From positions 1 to 22,612 of the forward strand of contig DASYKE010000160.1 of assembly GCA_035995725.1 (NCBI GenBank): DNA of 22,612 bases, given 5' to 3'. Position numbers and translations under genes: made by a program. Shown piece by piece: positions 7,376-16,492 of this stretch. Numbering within the stretch: position 1 is the stretch's first letter; every line of letters begins with the position of its first letter. This DNA is from JAQGLW01 sp035995725 (lineage in GTDB: Bacteria > Pseudomonadota > Gammaproteobacteria > Burkholderiales > Burkholderiaceae_D). Below the pieces are notes generated by a model. That model did no database searches. It was not told the origin of the DNA and worked only from the letters and a program-made list of their open reading frames with translations.

Positions 7376-7702
7376 TCAAATGTTGCTGTCGATGAACGAA
7401 GTAAGCTGACCTTTGCCCAATGCGCCGACTTTCTGAGCTGCCGCAACGCCGTTTTTAAACAGGATCAGTGTCGGGATGCCGCGAATGCCGAACTTGGCGG
7501 GCACAGCCTGATTGGCATCCACGTCCATTTTGGCGATCTGGATCTTGCCATCATACTCTTTGGCGACCTCTTCCAGGATCGGCGCGATCATTTTACAGGG
7601 GCCGCACCATTCTGCCCAGAAGTCGACCAGTACCGGCATGTCGGATTTCAGTACGTCCAATTCAAATGACGTGTCGGTGATGTATTTGATGTTTTCGTTC
7701 AT
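7376..7702 (-). CDS. trxA: Thioredoxin 1
   Basis: The 108-residue protein has the full thioredoxin fold pattern: WAEWCGPCKMIAP with active-site cysteines C33 and C36, the buried aspartate in LVDFWAEW, and the cis-proline P77 in RGIPTLILF. It reduces protein disulfides in the cytoplasm with electrons from thioredoxin reductase. The length equals that of E. coli TrxA plus or minus one residue, and GAGGA precedes the ATG at 7702. It is followed by rho, and addB diverges upstream. The addB-addA/trxA neighbourhood recalls alphaproteobacterial genomes, where these genes are also close. Confidence 0.97.
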   Translation of the reverse strand: MNENIKYITDTSFELDVLKSDMPVLVDFWAEWCGPCKMIAPILEEVAKEYDGKIQIAKMDVDANQAVPAKFGIRGIPTLILFKNGVAAAQKVGALGKGQLTSFIDSNI

Positions 7703-8164
7703 AGTTTCCTCGTTGTGAGGGGAAAAAAGGGGTCAATTTGCGCCAGTGTGACTTACGATTCCTGCCTGGACCTGTACTGAGCGCTGCCAGGACTGCAATA
7801 AGCAGATGGAGGTGCGGTACGCGAATTCAAGGTTTTTGAAAGGTGCGGCAAGAAGTAATGCGGCGGGGATTTGGATAAATCATAACCGATTTTCATAAAA
7901 AGTACATGCGAACGCTTAATTTTGATGTCGACTCGCATAAAATGTGTATCTAAACGGGCATTCTGCTGACGTTCAGCCTCATCATCCGGTTGACCGTTAC
8001 ATAGCGGATGGTTGGAACGCTTAATCCCTCGTCCGGCCTTTTCCACCGGGGCGGGGGGCGCAACAACATTCGCTGGCAAGCGAATGCGCGCGCTGCAAGT
8101 GAGAACGGACGTAGTTCGCTGTCGCGGACCACGTAAAGATCAATAATGCCATTTTTGAGGCCTC
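7703..8164. promoter_or_regulatory. 462-bp divergent region between trxA and addB
   Basis: No credible gene is seen. The region must hold promoters for trxA (minus) and addB (plus), but no strong -35/-10 pair stands out. It contains an exact 11-bp direct repeat, GAACGCTTAAT, at 7910-7920 and 8015-8025, and a perfect hairpin, CATTCGCT/AGCGAATG with a GGCA loop, at 8067-8086. GAGG at 8157-8160 serves addB. Confidence 0.5.
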
Positions 8165-10867
8165 ATGCTGCATAGCCCGTTGCTGATCCCGCCATCTGCC
8201 GTCTTCTGGCCGCAAGTCGCGCGTGCACTGCTGGGCAGCGAGCTGCTGTTTGCAACGGGTCGCGGGCAGCAGCGGGATTTGTCATCGATCCGCGTGGTGG
8301 TGCCGACCTTCGTTCATGCCCAATTGTTGAAGGCGGCATTGGCAGCACAACTGGACGGCGCTTTCATTCCGCCCCGCATCGTCACCTTATCTGCATGGCT
8401 CGCACTGCTGCCGCCTGATGCGGCCACAGTACCGGCGGCAGGCGGCAGTCAGCGCCTGATGTCGCTGTATGCGGAGTTGCGCCAGCATGGATGGCTCAAA
8501 AAGTTGTTTACCGCCCGCCGCAATACGGATTTGTTGCCGTTGGCACAGACCTTGTTGACGCTATCGGACGAACTGACGCAAAGCCTGTTGCCGGCTATGC
8601 GGTCGGCGCCTGAAAGCGTCGAACATCGCTGGCAGGCAGCTCTCGCGCAATTGTCTCCTTCCGCGCGTCATTTGTTGTCCGATGAGGCACAACTGGTCTG
8701 GTCGATCTGGAAAAGCCAGCTCGGTGGCAGCGACGCCTGTGTCGTCCGCTTTGCGCAAATGATGCGATTGGCGCAGCGCGCAGAAGAACCGATGATATGG
8801 ATCGCGCCGGTCGAACCCGATGCTTTTGATCGGGCCTTCCTGGACGCCTACGGCAAGCGCCAGACGGTATTGCCGATCATGCTGGATTGGCGCGCAGCTT
8901 CGATCGATGCCATCTATGCGATGGCATGGCCGGAATTGCCAGAAGCAGACGCAAGCGTGCCGGCATCCTTTGCTGCAACCGGCATCACCGCGCCTGCCGG
9001 CGTATCGATTTGCGCTGCCGCCAGCCTGGAGGACGAAGCGCTGCGCGGTGCGCAAACCATCATTGACTGGCTGGTGGCGGGAAAGTCGAATATTGCAATC
9101 ATTGCCCAGGATCGTGCGGTCGCACGCCGCGTGCGTGCGCTGCTGGAACGCGCGCAAGTGTATGTCGCGGACGAAACGGGCTGGAAGCTTTCGACTACGC
9201 GAGCAGCTGCCGCTATCGCAGCCTGGTTCGAGGTGGTGGCCTCACGTGCGGAAACGATCGCATTGCTCGATTTGCTGAAATCCCCGTTCCTGTTTACCGA
9301 AGTCGCTGATAAATCAGCCCAGGTAATGGCGATAGAGATTGGTCTGCGCAGCGCCAACGTAATGGGAGGATGGGATGCGGTGACGGCAGCGCTGCCGGGA
9401 ATGCTTGCAGTGCGCGATTGCGTGCTTCGCATGGCAAGACAGGCCGGATTATTCACTGGCCGTAAAACTCTGCCGGAGTGGATCGCGATGACAAACAATG
9501 CGCTGCAGGAGCTGGGAATGCTGGGCGCGTTGAAGGACGATGCGGCAGGGCAGCAGGTCATTGCGATGATGGAGGCCATCGAGCAGGACTGCCATTCATT
9601 GACTCAGCCATTTTCATTTGCGGAATGGCGCGCCTTCGTCGGTCTGCAATTGGAGGCCACCCCGTTTGTGCCTCCCGGCTCGGACAGGCGGGTCGTGATG
9701 CTGCCGTTGAACGGCGCGCGTCTGCGAACTTTCGATGCGGTGCTGATGGTCGGCGCGGATGCCGACCATTTGCCGTCGCGGCCGAATGAAACCTTGTTTT
9801 TCGCAAATGCGGTGCGCCGTGAATTGGGATTGGCTACGCGCGAAAGCCGCCAGCGCCAGCAACTGCGCGACTTCACCGAACTGCTGAGTGCCAGCAGCAC
9901 AGTGGTATTGTGCTGGCAGGCGCACAAGGATGGCGAACCGAATCCGGTCAGTATCTGGATTGAGCGTTTGCAATTGGCTCTGGAAAGATGCGGCGCGGAA
10001 AAACTGCGCGCACATCAGGTCCGTATCCTGTCCCGTCGATTGATACCGTCATTGCCGGTCAGGCCGGCACCGGCAGCACCGCAACTGTTGCCTCGCAAAT
10101 TATCCGCCAGCGGCTACAACAGCCTTGTCGCATGCCCTTATCAATTTTTCGCGACGCGGATGCTGGGTTTATCCGGTCTGGACGAGTTCTCCGAGATGCC
10201 GGAAAAGCGCGATTACGGCGACTGGTTGCATCAGATATTAACGATTTATCACGATACCGTCCGCGACCGAAAGACCGGCCTCGACGGCCGCGAAAATCTG
10301 TTGAAGGAAGTGTCGGGGAAAATATTCGGCGACGCAATGAAAAAGAATGCGGCAGTGCTTGGTTATTACGCACGCTGGGAAAAAGTGATTCCAGCCTACC
10401 TGGCCTGGGCCAATGCGCGTGAGAGCGAAGGCTGGCGCTTTGTCCTCGGCGAGCGATGGTTCGAGAGAACGCTGCAATGGACGGATGGTGCAATCACATT
10501 GCATGGTCGCGTCGACCGGATCGATGAGAACGATGCGGGCGAACGTGCGGTGCTCGACTACAAAACCAGACATGTACAAGCGTTGCGCGACAAGCTCAAG
10601 GAGGGGGAAGACCATCAACTCGCGTTTTACGGCTTGCTGTCGGACCTGCCCGTCACCGCTGCGCATTATGTCGCCCTGGAAGCGGTGAAAGACAGGACAG
10701 GGGACGCCGGGGCAGCGCGCTATGCCGAATGGCAGCATGCTCTGGGTGAACAAATCGTCGCCAACATGCAGGCCATCGCGCAAGGTGCGGCACTTTCCGC
10801 CAGCGGCATCGAATTGGTCTGCCGATATTGCGACGTCCGCGGATTGTGCCGCAAGGGTGCCTGGTAA
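8165..10867 (+). CDS. addB: AddB-type subunit of the AddAB double-strand break repair nuclease
   Basis: The 900-residue protein pairs with AddA. The N-terminal half (PPSAVFWPQVARALLGSELL, then VVVPTFVHAQLLKAAL) resembles a degenerate helicase domain with no GxxGKT loop, so it should not hydrolyse ATP. The C-terminal part is a RecB-family nuclease with H689, D784 (GRVDRID), D798-Y-K800 (LDYKT) and Q818. It is framed by four cysteines, C657 (VACPYQFF) and C886, C889, C895 (CRYCDVRGLC), the layout of the AddB [4Fe-4S] nuclease. With AddA it resects double-strand ends and loads RecA. GAGG at 8157-8160 supports ATG 8165. The stop overlaps the addA start. RecBCD would be the alternative system; no recC or recD is here. 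Confidence 0.9.
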   Translation: MLHSPLLIPPSAVFWPQVARALLGSELLFATGRGQQRDLSSIRVVVPTFVHAQLLKAALAAQLDGAFIPPRIVTLSAWLALLPPDAATVPAAGGSQRLMSLYAELRQHGWLKKLFTARRNTDLLPLAQTLLTLSDELTQSLLPAMRSAPESVEHRWQAALAQLSPSARHLLSDEAQLVWSIWKSQLGGSDACVVRFAQMMRLAQRAEEPMIWIAPVEPDAFDRAFLDAYGKRQTVLPIMLDWRAASIDAIYAMAWPELPEADASVPASFAATGITAPAGVSICAAASLEDEALRGAQTIIDWLVAGKSNIAIIAQDRAVARRVRALLERAQVYVADETGWKLSTTRAAAAIAAWFEVVASRAETIALLDLLKSPFLFTEVADKSAQVMAIEIGLRSANVMGGWDAVTAALPGMLAVRDCVLRMARQAGLFTGRKTLPEWIAMTNNALQELGMLGALKDDAAGQQVIAMMEAIEQDCHSLTQPFSFAEWRAFVGLQLEATPFVPPGSDRRVVMLPLNGARLRTFDAVLMVGADADHLPSRPNETLFFANAVRRELGLATRESRQRQQLRDFTELLSASSTVVLCWQAHKDGEPNPVSIWIERLQLALERCGAEKLRAHQVRILSRRLIPSLPVRPAPAAPQLLPRKLSASGYNSLVACPYQFFATRMLGLSGLDEFSEMPEKRDYGDWLHQILTIYHDTVRDRKTGLDGRENLLKEVSGKIFGDAMKKNAAVLGYYARWEKVIPAYLAWANARESEGWRFVLGERWFERTLQWTDGAITLHGRVDRIDENDAGERAVLDYKTRHVQALRDKLKEGEDHQLAFYGLLSDLPVTAAHYVALEAVKDRTGDAGAARYAEWQHALGEQIVANMQAIAQGAALSASGIELVCRYCDVRGLCRKGAW

Positions 10868-13800
10868 TGCCCGGCCCGCAGCCGGCGCCACGCGCGTATG
10901 AGGTCAATGGACATGCGACCGATGCGCAGAATTTCACGAATATCGCTTGCGACCCGTTGCGCTCGGTGGCGGTCGAAGCTTGCGCCGGCAGCGGCAAGAC
11001 ATGGCTGCTGGTGGCGCGCGTGCTGCGCCTGTTGCTGTCCGGGGCCGAGCCATCGGAATTGCTGGCAATTACGTTCACGCGCAAGGCTGCGCAGGAAATG
11101 CGCGAGCGTCTCATGCTATTGCTGCGCGATATGGCGCTTCTGCCCGACGCGGCTGTTCGCCTGCTGTTGCGGGAACGCGGTGTGGCCGAACAGGACTTGC
11201 ATCATCTGATGCCTGTGGCACGCGGCTTGTATGAACGCGTGTTGTCCAGCCCGCAAACCCTGTCGATCGACACCTTCCACAGCTGGTTCGCCCGGTTGAT
11301 CCAGCTTGCGCCGCTCTCGTCCGACGTGCCGCACGGTTATGCGTTGACGGAAGCGACCGGCGAGCTGTTGACCGATGCATACAACAGATTCATGCAGTCG
11401 CTCGATGAGGCCAAAAATGATGGCGTGAAGACCGCGTTACTGACATTGTATGAGCTGGTCGGTGACTGGAATACAAAAAAATTGATCGACGCATTCGTCG
11501 GCAAGCGGGCCGAATGGTGGGCTGCCACGCAGAATGGTGCACCGCTCGAATGGCTGCATGAAGCCTGTGGCGAGGATGGCGGGTTCGATGCCAGGCTGAC
11601 CTTGTGGGATGACCAGAAGCTGACCGCCCGCATTCGGAATGTCGCTTGGTTGCTCGGCCAGGGTACGGCCGTCAACAAGAAGCGGGCCGCTGCAATTGAA
11701 ATGTCGCTGACTGCGGGCGCGGGTCTCGATAATTTCGATGCGTTATGTCACGAGTTCTTCGGCAGCGATGGCGAACTGCGCAAGAATCTTAAAACAAATG
11801 ATCTCAAAAGGGCAATCGAAAGCAATCTGGGTAGCGATGGCATTGCCGCTTTCGATGATGAGTTTTCGTCCCTCGGCGAATCGCTGAAGCAGCTTTGCAG
11901 ACGCAGTTTTGAACCGACGGTGCTGGCGTTGAATGATGCATTGTTTACCGTCGGTTCCGCTTACCTGGAACGCTATCAGGCGATCAAGGCGGAGCGGCGC
12001 GTATTCGACTTCGCCGATCTCGAATGGCAAGCCTATCGTCTGCTGACCAGCGAGGAACATGCGGCTTACCTGCATAGCCGCCTGGATGCGCGTTACAAGC
12101 ATATTCTGCTGGATGAATTTCAGGATACCAATCCGCTCCAGTGGAGCATCGTTCGCGCGTGGCTCAATGCCTATGGCGAGGACGCCGGCAGGCCGAGCAT
12201 ATTCATCGTCGGCGATCCGAAGCAGTCGATTTACCGTTTCCGGCGCGCCGAGCCGCGCGTATTTGCGGCCGCAACCGCTCTGCTGGCGGAACAAGGCGCC
12301 GACGTTTTGCGCACCAATCAGACACGGCGCAATGCCGGCGCAATCGTCGATGCGCTTAATGCCAGTTTCGGCGCAAACCCGATCTTCGCGCCGCAAACCA
12401 CGCTTGCCGCACAGCGCGGCGCGGTCTGGCGTTTGCCGCTGATCCGGGCGAACAAAAGCACTCCGGCTGATGCGCCGTTATTGGCGTTGCGCAATCCGTT
12501 GACTACGCCACGCGACGAGGAAGAGGATGCACGGCGCCTGGACGAAGGAAAAGCAGTGGCCCGAGCCATCCTGCGCGCAAAGCATGAACTCGGCAGCACG
12601 CGCAGTGTGCAGTGGTCGGACGTCATGTTGCTGGTCAAGAAACGTGCGTATCTGACTGCTTATGAAAGCGCGTTGCGCGGGGCCGGCATCCCCTTCGTTT
12701 CCGATAAACGGGGCGGCCTGCTGGGATCGCTGGAGGTGGCGGATCTGATCGCGCTGCTGACTTTCCTGATTACCCCGGGCGACAACCGCGCTTTGGCGCA
12801 TGTGCTGAAATGCCCGATTATCGGTGCCGGCGACGACGATCTGATTGCACTGGCACAGCGCAGCGAAGCCACCTGGTGGCTGCGGATACTTGCCGCCGTT
12901 CCCGACATGGCGTCAGAGCCGGTGCAACGTGCTGCGACATTGTTGGGAAAATGGCTGCAAGCGGCGCCCCGCCTGCCGGTGCATGATCTGCTTGACCTTA
13001 TCCTGCACGAGGGGCAGCTGGTTGCCCGTTATGCGCAGTCTTCGTCGCCGCTGGTGCGCAGCCAGGTGGTTGGCAATATCGAGGCTTTTGTCGAACTTGC
13101 ATTGAATCTTGATGCCGGACGCTATCCCAGCCTGCCAAAATTCATCGACGCGCTGTCTACGCTGCAAAAAGGAGCGGACAATGATGCGCCCGATGAAGCG
13201 AACATCGACGCGGCGATCGATGCGGTACGCATTCTGACGATCCACAGCGCAAAGGGCCTGGAGGCGCCGATCGTGATTTTGCTGGATGCAAACCATAGCG
13301 ATCCGGCGCGCGACGATATCGGTATCCTGTGCGACTGGCCTCAGGATGCGGATGCGCCGACCCATTTTTCTGCCTTCGGACGTAAAGGCGAACGCGGCGC
13401 CGCGCGCGATGCACTGTTTGCCGCTGAGGAAAATTTCAGGATGCAGGAAGACTGGAATTTGTTTTATGTCGCCTGCACGCGGGCGAAAGAATTGTTGATC
13501 GTGAGCGGAGTGGCCGGTGCGAAAAATGCGCTGCCCGACGGCGTCATCGAGGCAAGCTGGTATGCACGATTGCAGACCGCGCAGCAGATGGAACCGCTTG
13601 ATTTGGATGGTGCGCCTGAATTGACCGTTGAAAGCGAATTCAGCCTGGCCATATTCAATCCGCCGGCGCTTGCTCCGGCAGCCGGCGATATCGCAGACAG
13701 GCTGCGTACCGATGCAATCGATGAAGGGGTCGCTCTGCATGCATTGCTGGAGAGATTGACGCAGTCGCTTGACTGGCCTGTCATTGTGCCGGACATCGAG

Positions 13801-14157
13801 TCGATCTCGCGCTGGCTGCCATGCTCCCGTGCGTTGGCTGCCATCGTTCGCGAGCAAGCGCTGACCATACTGTCGCAGCCGCAGCTTGAACGCTTTTACA
13901 ATCCTGCGCAGTACCGAATGGCGCGCAATGAAATGGATGTCGTCATCGGCGGCGAACTGCTGCGCTTTGACCGCGTGGTCGTGTTCGATGACGTGATCTG
14001 GATACTCGACTACAAGCGCAATCTTCTCGATAGCGAGCGCACGATTTATCAGGCCCAGCTGGCGCGGTACGGTGCCGCCGGGCAAGCAGTATTTCCGGGA
14101 AAGAATCTGAAAACCGCGTTGATTACCGTTGACGGGCGATTATGGGAGACGGAGTAA
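10867..14157 (+). CDS. addA: AddA-type UvrD/Rep helicase-nuclease
   Basis: The 1096-residue protein carries all superfamily 1A helicase motifs: Walker A ACAGSGKT (38-45), TFTRKAAQEMRERL (Ia), DEFQDT (416-421, II), GDPKQSIYRFRRAEP (III), TNQTRRN (IV), TIHSAKGLEAPIVIL (V) and FYVACTRAKELLI (VI). The C-terminal nuclease has H958, D1035, D1048-Y-K1050 and Q1064, so both subunits of the complex look nuclease-active. AddA supplies 3'-5' translocation and cuts the 3' strand until a regulatory Chi-like site is met. I chose ATG 10867, which shares a base with the addB stop (TAATG), over an in-frame ATG 39 bases upstream inside addB. A hairpin overlaps the stop codon. Confidence 0.93.
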   Translation: MPGPQPAPRAYEVNGHATDAQNFTNIACDPLRSVAVEACAGSGKTWLLVARVLRLLLSGAEPSELLAITFTRKAAQEMRERLMLLLRDMALLPDAAVRLLLRERGVAEQDLHHLMPVARGLYERVLSSPQTLSIDTFHSWFARLIQLAPLSSDVPHGYALTEATGELLTDAYNRFMQSLDEAKNDGVKTALLTLYELVGDWNTKKLIDAFVGKRAEWWAATQNGAPLEWLHEACGEDGGFDARLTLWDDQKLTARIRNVAWLLGQGTAVNKKRAAAIEMSLTAGAGLDNFDALCHEFFGSDGELRKNLKTNDLKRAIESNLGSDGIAAFDDEFSSLGESLKQLCRRSFEPTVLALNDALFTVGSAYLERYQAIKAERRVFDFADLEWQAYRLLTSEEHAAYLHSRLDARYKHILLDEFQDTNPLQWSIVRAWLNAYGEDAGRPSIFIVGDPKQSIYRFRRAEPRVFAAATALLAEQGADVLRTNQTRRNAGAIVDALNASFGANPIFAPQTTLAAQRGAVWRLPLIRANKSTPADAPLLALRNPLTTPRDEEEDARRLDEGKAVARAILRAKHELGSTRSVQWSDVMLLVKKRAYLTAYESALRGAGIPFVSDKRGGLLGSLEVADLIALLTFLITPGDNRALAHVLKCPIIGAGDDDLIALAQRSEATWWLRILAAVPDMASEPVQRAATLLGKWLQAAPRLPVHDLLDLILHEGQLVARYAQSSSPLVRSQVVGNIEAFVELALNLDAGRYPSLPKFIDALSTLQKGADNDAPDEANIDAAIDAVRILTIHSAKGLEAPIVILLDANHSDPARDDIGILCDWPQDADAPTHFSAFGRKGERGAARDALFAAEENFRMQEDWNLFYVACTRAKELLIVSGVAGAKNALPDGVIEASWYARLQTAQQMEPLDLDGAPELTVESEFSLAIFNPPALAPAAGDIADRLRTDAIDEGVALHALLERLTQSLDWPVIVPDIESISRWLPCSRALAAIVREQALTILSQPQLERFYNPAQYRMARNEMDVVIGGELLRFDRVVVFDDVIWILDYKRNLLDSERTIYQAQLARYGAAGQAVFPGKNLKTALITVDGRLWETE

Positions 14158-14169
14158 AAAAACTCCGTC
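14148..14169 (+). terminator. Hairpin overlapping the addA stop
   Basis: GACGGAGT (14148-14155) pairs with ACTCCGTC (14162-14169) around an AAAAAA loop. The TAA at 14155-14157 begins at the last base of the left arm. No T-run follows, so termination strength is doubtful. Confidence 0.45.
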
Positions 14170-14333
14170 CAACTTGCATTGAACAGCCTGTAAAACAAGT
14201 CAAATACCCGATTCCAGGTGCCATGCAGTGCATCATCGTGCGAATGCGGAAATGAATTTCTACCGGTAAATCGATGGCAGACTTGGCCATGGAACTGCCT
14301 TCCGGGTTGATGGAAGTCAATGAGCTCAGCCGA

Positions 14334-14368
14334 CATGTTCATTAATGTTGTTATTAATTCCAAACATG
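14334..14368. promoter_or_regulatory. Nested palindrome upstream of the glycosyltransferase
   Basis: CATGTT (14334-14339), ATTAAT (14341-14346), a six-base centre, ATTAAT (14353-14358) and AACATG (14363-14368) form an imperfect 35-bp dyad in an A/T-rich patch 15 bases before the GTG start. The symmetry and position suit a repressor or activator site overlapping the promoter of the GT4/DUF2334 pair. No binding protein is identified. Confidence 0.4.
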
Positions 14369-14383
14369 AGCTGACCGTGCAAA

Positions 14384-15520
14384 GTGCATCTAGTCGACAT
14401 TACCATGTTCTATCCGGCGGAAACCGGCGGAGTCAGAACCTATCTTACTGCGAAGGCCAATTGGCTCGCCCGACACACTCGCATTCATCACACCGTCGTT
14501 GTTCCGGCCTTGCGTGAGGCAAAGGGCAATATGCCGGTACTCGGCGTGCCGAGCGTACCGATCCCATACAGCAACGGTTACCGGATGCCGCTCTCGATGT
14601 CGATGGCTGCGTATACGTTGCGGCGTATTCAACCGGATCTGGTCGAAGCAGGCGATCCTTATCAGTTTGCCTGGACCGCGTTGCGCGTGAAGAACGAAAT
14701 CAATGTCCCTGCCGTGGCCTTCTACCATTCGGATCTGCCTCAATTGGTGGGGCAGCGCTTTGGCCGACGAGCGCAACGTGCAGCGACCAGGTATGTGTCC
14801 CATTTATACAGGCAGTTCGATTTGGTGCTGGCGCCCAGCGCATTGATGGCGCAGCGATTGCGCAATATGGGCATTCATCAGGTCCAGCATCAACCGCTGG
14901 GTGTGGATACGTCGGTATTTTCCCCGGAACGCGGGAACGATCAATTGCGAGCCCGTCTTGGGCTACCCCAGAATACCCGCCTGCTAATGTACGCGGGGCG
15001 TTTCACCAAGGAAAAAAAGCTGCCGGTGCTGATTGAAGCGGTCGAACGGTTGGGCCATCCCTATCACTTGATCATGGTAGGCAGTGGCGGCGAGTTGTCC
15101 TCTTCGGCGTACGTTACCTATCTGCCCTTTCAACGTGACGCTTATCAGCTCGCAAGCCTGATAGCAAGTTGCGATTTGCTGGTTCATCCCGGCGATCAGG
15201 AGACTTTCGGGCTGGTGGTGCTGGAAGCGATGGCATGTGGCACCCCCGTAGTGGGCATGGCCGCAGGCGGCGTTGCAGAATTGATAGGCAGCGATACCGG
15301 ATTGCTGGTGACTCCCGGGAGTGCCAGCGCGCTGGCGGAAGGAATCAAGCGAATCTACCGAAGCGACCTGGAATGGATGGGTGCCAACGGGCGGCGCAAG
15401 GTGCTGGAAAAATACGACTGGAATATCATTATTCCCCAATTGATGACGCGCTACGCAAGCCTGTTTGCGGTTCATCGGCGGGCCGAACTGGAAGCCGGAG
15501 CCGCTTATGCGGTCGACTGA
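14384..15520 (+). CDS. Family 4 glycosyltransferase (GT-B fold)
   Basis: The 378-residue protein opens with DITMFYPAETGGVRTYL, the glycine loop of GT4 N-terminal domains. The C-terminal domain has YAGRFTKEKKLPVLIEAVERL and the catalytic EX7E motif, ETFGLVVLEAMACGTPVV, with E273 and E281. Members transfer a nucleotide-activated sugar to a lipid or glycan with retention of configuration, usually on the cytosolic membrane face. A stop lies four codons upstream in frame (TGA 14372), so GTG 14384 is the first possible start; the ATG at 14405 would cut into the conserved N-terminus. The ribosome site is weak. The last 14 bases overlap the next gene, which implies coupling and a shared pathway. Sugar and acceptor are unknown. 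Confidence 0.9.
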   Translation: MHLVDITMFYPAETGGVRTYLTAKANWLARHTRIHHTVVVPALREAKGNMPVLGVPSVPIPYSNGYRMPLSMSMAAYTLRRIQPDLVEAGDPYQFAWTALRVKNEINVPAVAFYHSDLPQLVGQRFGRRAQRAATRYVSHLYRQFDLVLAPSALMAQRLRNMGIHQVQHQPLGVDTSVFSPERGNDQLRARLGLPQNTRLLMYAGRFTKEKKLPVLIEAVERLGHPYHLIMVGSGGELSSSAYVTYLPFQRDAYQLASLIASCDLLVHPGDQETFGLVVLEAMACGTPVVGMAAGGVAELIGSDTGLLVTPGSASALAEGIKRIYRSDLEWMGANGRRKVLEKYDWNIIIPQLMTRYASLFAVHRRAELEAGAAYAVD

Positions 15521-16334
15521 ATCACCGCGTGCCCTGTGTGTCTCGGTACACGATGTGGCGCCGCATACCTGGCCGCAATGCGAGCGCTTGCTGCAGGCTA
15601 TCCGTGCAGTGGCGGACATACCGGTCACTTTGCTGGTAGTGCCCGCATATCATCATCATCCCGTGATCGACGCGGTCGGGTATGACCGCTTGCTGGAACA
15701 GCGTCTTTTGCTTGGAGATGAACTGGCATTGCACGGCTATACCCATCTTGACGAGGCAGCAGCGCCGACCTGCTGGCGGGACAAATTCACGCGCCAGGTC
15801 TATACGCGAGGCGAAGGCGAGTTTGCGGCGCTCGGCGTAGACGAAGCCCGGCAGCGCCTGGAGTGGGGGCTGGAGTGGTTCGGGCGCCGCAACTGGCCGG
15901 TTCACGGGTTTGTCGCACCTGCATGGCTGCTCGGCGACGGCGCGTGGCAGGCTCTGGATGATTTCGCCTTCAAATACACCACGACATTGAGACGGTTTCA
16001 TCTTTTACCGCAGCGTCAGTCGTTGTTTTCGCCAAGTCTGGTATATAGCGCACGCAACGGCTGGGGCAGGGTGGCGTCGCGCAGAGGTAACTCGATATGC
16101 TGCGGCATGCTGCGGGCTGCGCCATTGGTTCGGCTCGGATTGCATCCTAATGATGCGCACTATCCAGGGACCGTGGCGCATTTCCAGAGATTGATTGAAA
16201 AGTTGCTGACCACCAGAGAACCAATGACGAAGTCTTCTTTCGCACAAAAGTGGTGTGCGGCTTCAAACCGGCAGATGGCAGGCAGTCGAACATCCTGGAG
16301 TTCAACGGCGGCAGAAAAAATGATATCCAGGTAA
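15507..16334 (+). CDS. DUF2334 polysaccharide deacetylase-like protein
   Basis: The 275-residue protein has NodB-like landmarks of DUF2334: SVHDVAP near residues 13-19 with the metal-binding aspartate, ELALHGYTH with the two-histidine metal motif, GFVAPAWLLG in the middle, and LGLHPNDAHYPGTVAHFQRL near the end. Related enzymes remove N-acetyl groups from glycans; activity here is inferred. GGAG (15497-15500) precedes ATG 15507, and the gene overlaps the glycosyltransferase by 14 bases, so the pair probably builds and trims one glycan or glycolipid. The last 40 residues (from about REPMTKSSFAQKW) are serine-rich and low in family character, perhaps a lineage-specific tail or a late frame change. 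No signal peptide is seen. Confidence 0.85.
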   Translation: MRSTESPRALCVSVHDVAPHTWPQCERLLQAIRAVADIPVTLLVVPAYHHHPVIDAVGYDRLLEQRLLLGDELALHGYTHLDEAAAPTCWRDKFTRQVYTRGEGEFAALGVDEARQRLEWGLEWFGRRNWPVHGFVAPAWLLGDGAWQALDDFAFKYTTTLRRFHLLPQRQSLFSPSLVYSARNGWGRVASRRGNSICCGMLRAAPLVRLGLHPNDAHYPGTVAHFQRLIEKLLTTREPMTKSSFAQKWCAASNRQMAGSRTSWSSTAAEKMISR

Positions 16335-16456
16335 CTTTTTGAGTGCCTGACTGCGCTATTTGCCGATTACCGGCACTTGCCTGTCACTCTGCAACCCGCC
16401 CCATGCCATCCACATGAGAGCTGTCTTGAAAAGACATCGCCAAGTCTCTGAATTTG

Positions 16457-16490
16457 TTGACTGAAATTCGTTTGCACCACTATAGTGGTG
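16457..16490 (+). promoter_or_regulatory. Promoter with a palindrome over the -10 box, at the zapB-like start
   Basis: TTGACT (16457-16462) and TATAGT (16481-16486) are 18 bp apart, a fair sigma-70 promoter. The -10 sits inside the perfect 16-bp palindrome CACCACTATAGTGGTG (16475-16490). The expected transcript start, near 16492-16493, coincides with the ATG at 16493. Either the mRNA is leaderless or the real promoter is further upstream and the palindrome is an operator or hairpin carrying the ribosome site. Confidence 0.5.
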
Positions 16491-16492
16491 AG

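Noticed and set aside
7753..8079. 108-codon minus-strand frame upstream of trxA
   Set aside because: Composition is unlike a folded protein and it fills the expected divergent promoter region.
8561..9579. Long antisense frames inside addB
   Set aside because: Shadows of the coding frame; the sense frame has the nuclease and cysteine motifs.
12913..14085. 390-codon open frame antisense to addA
   Set aside because: It lies wholly inside addA, which has complete motifs on the other strand; the predicted protein has no family character.
8165..14157. addAB considered as part of a defence island
   Set aside because: No restriction, CRISPR, toxin-antitoxin or other defence genes adjoin; neighbours are core housekeeping genes, so a repair role is the simple reading.
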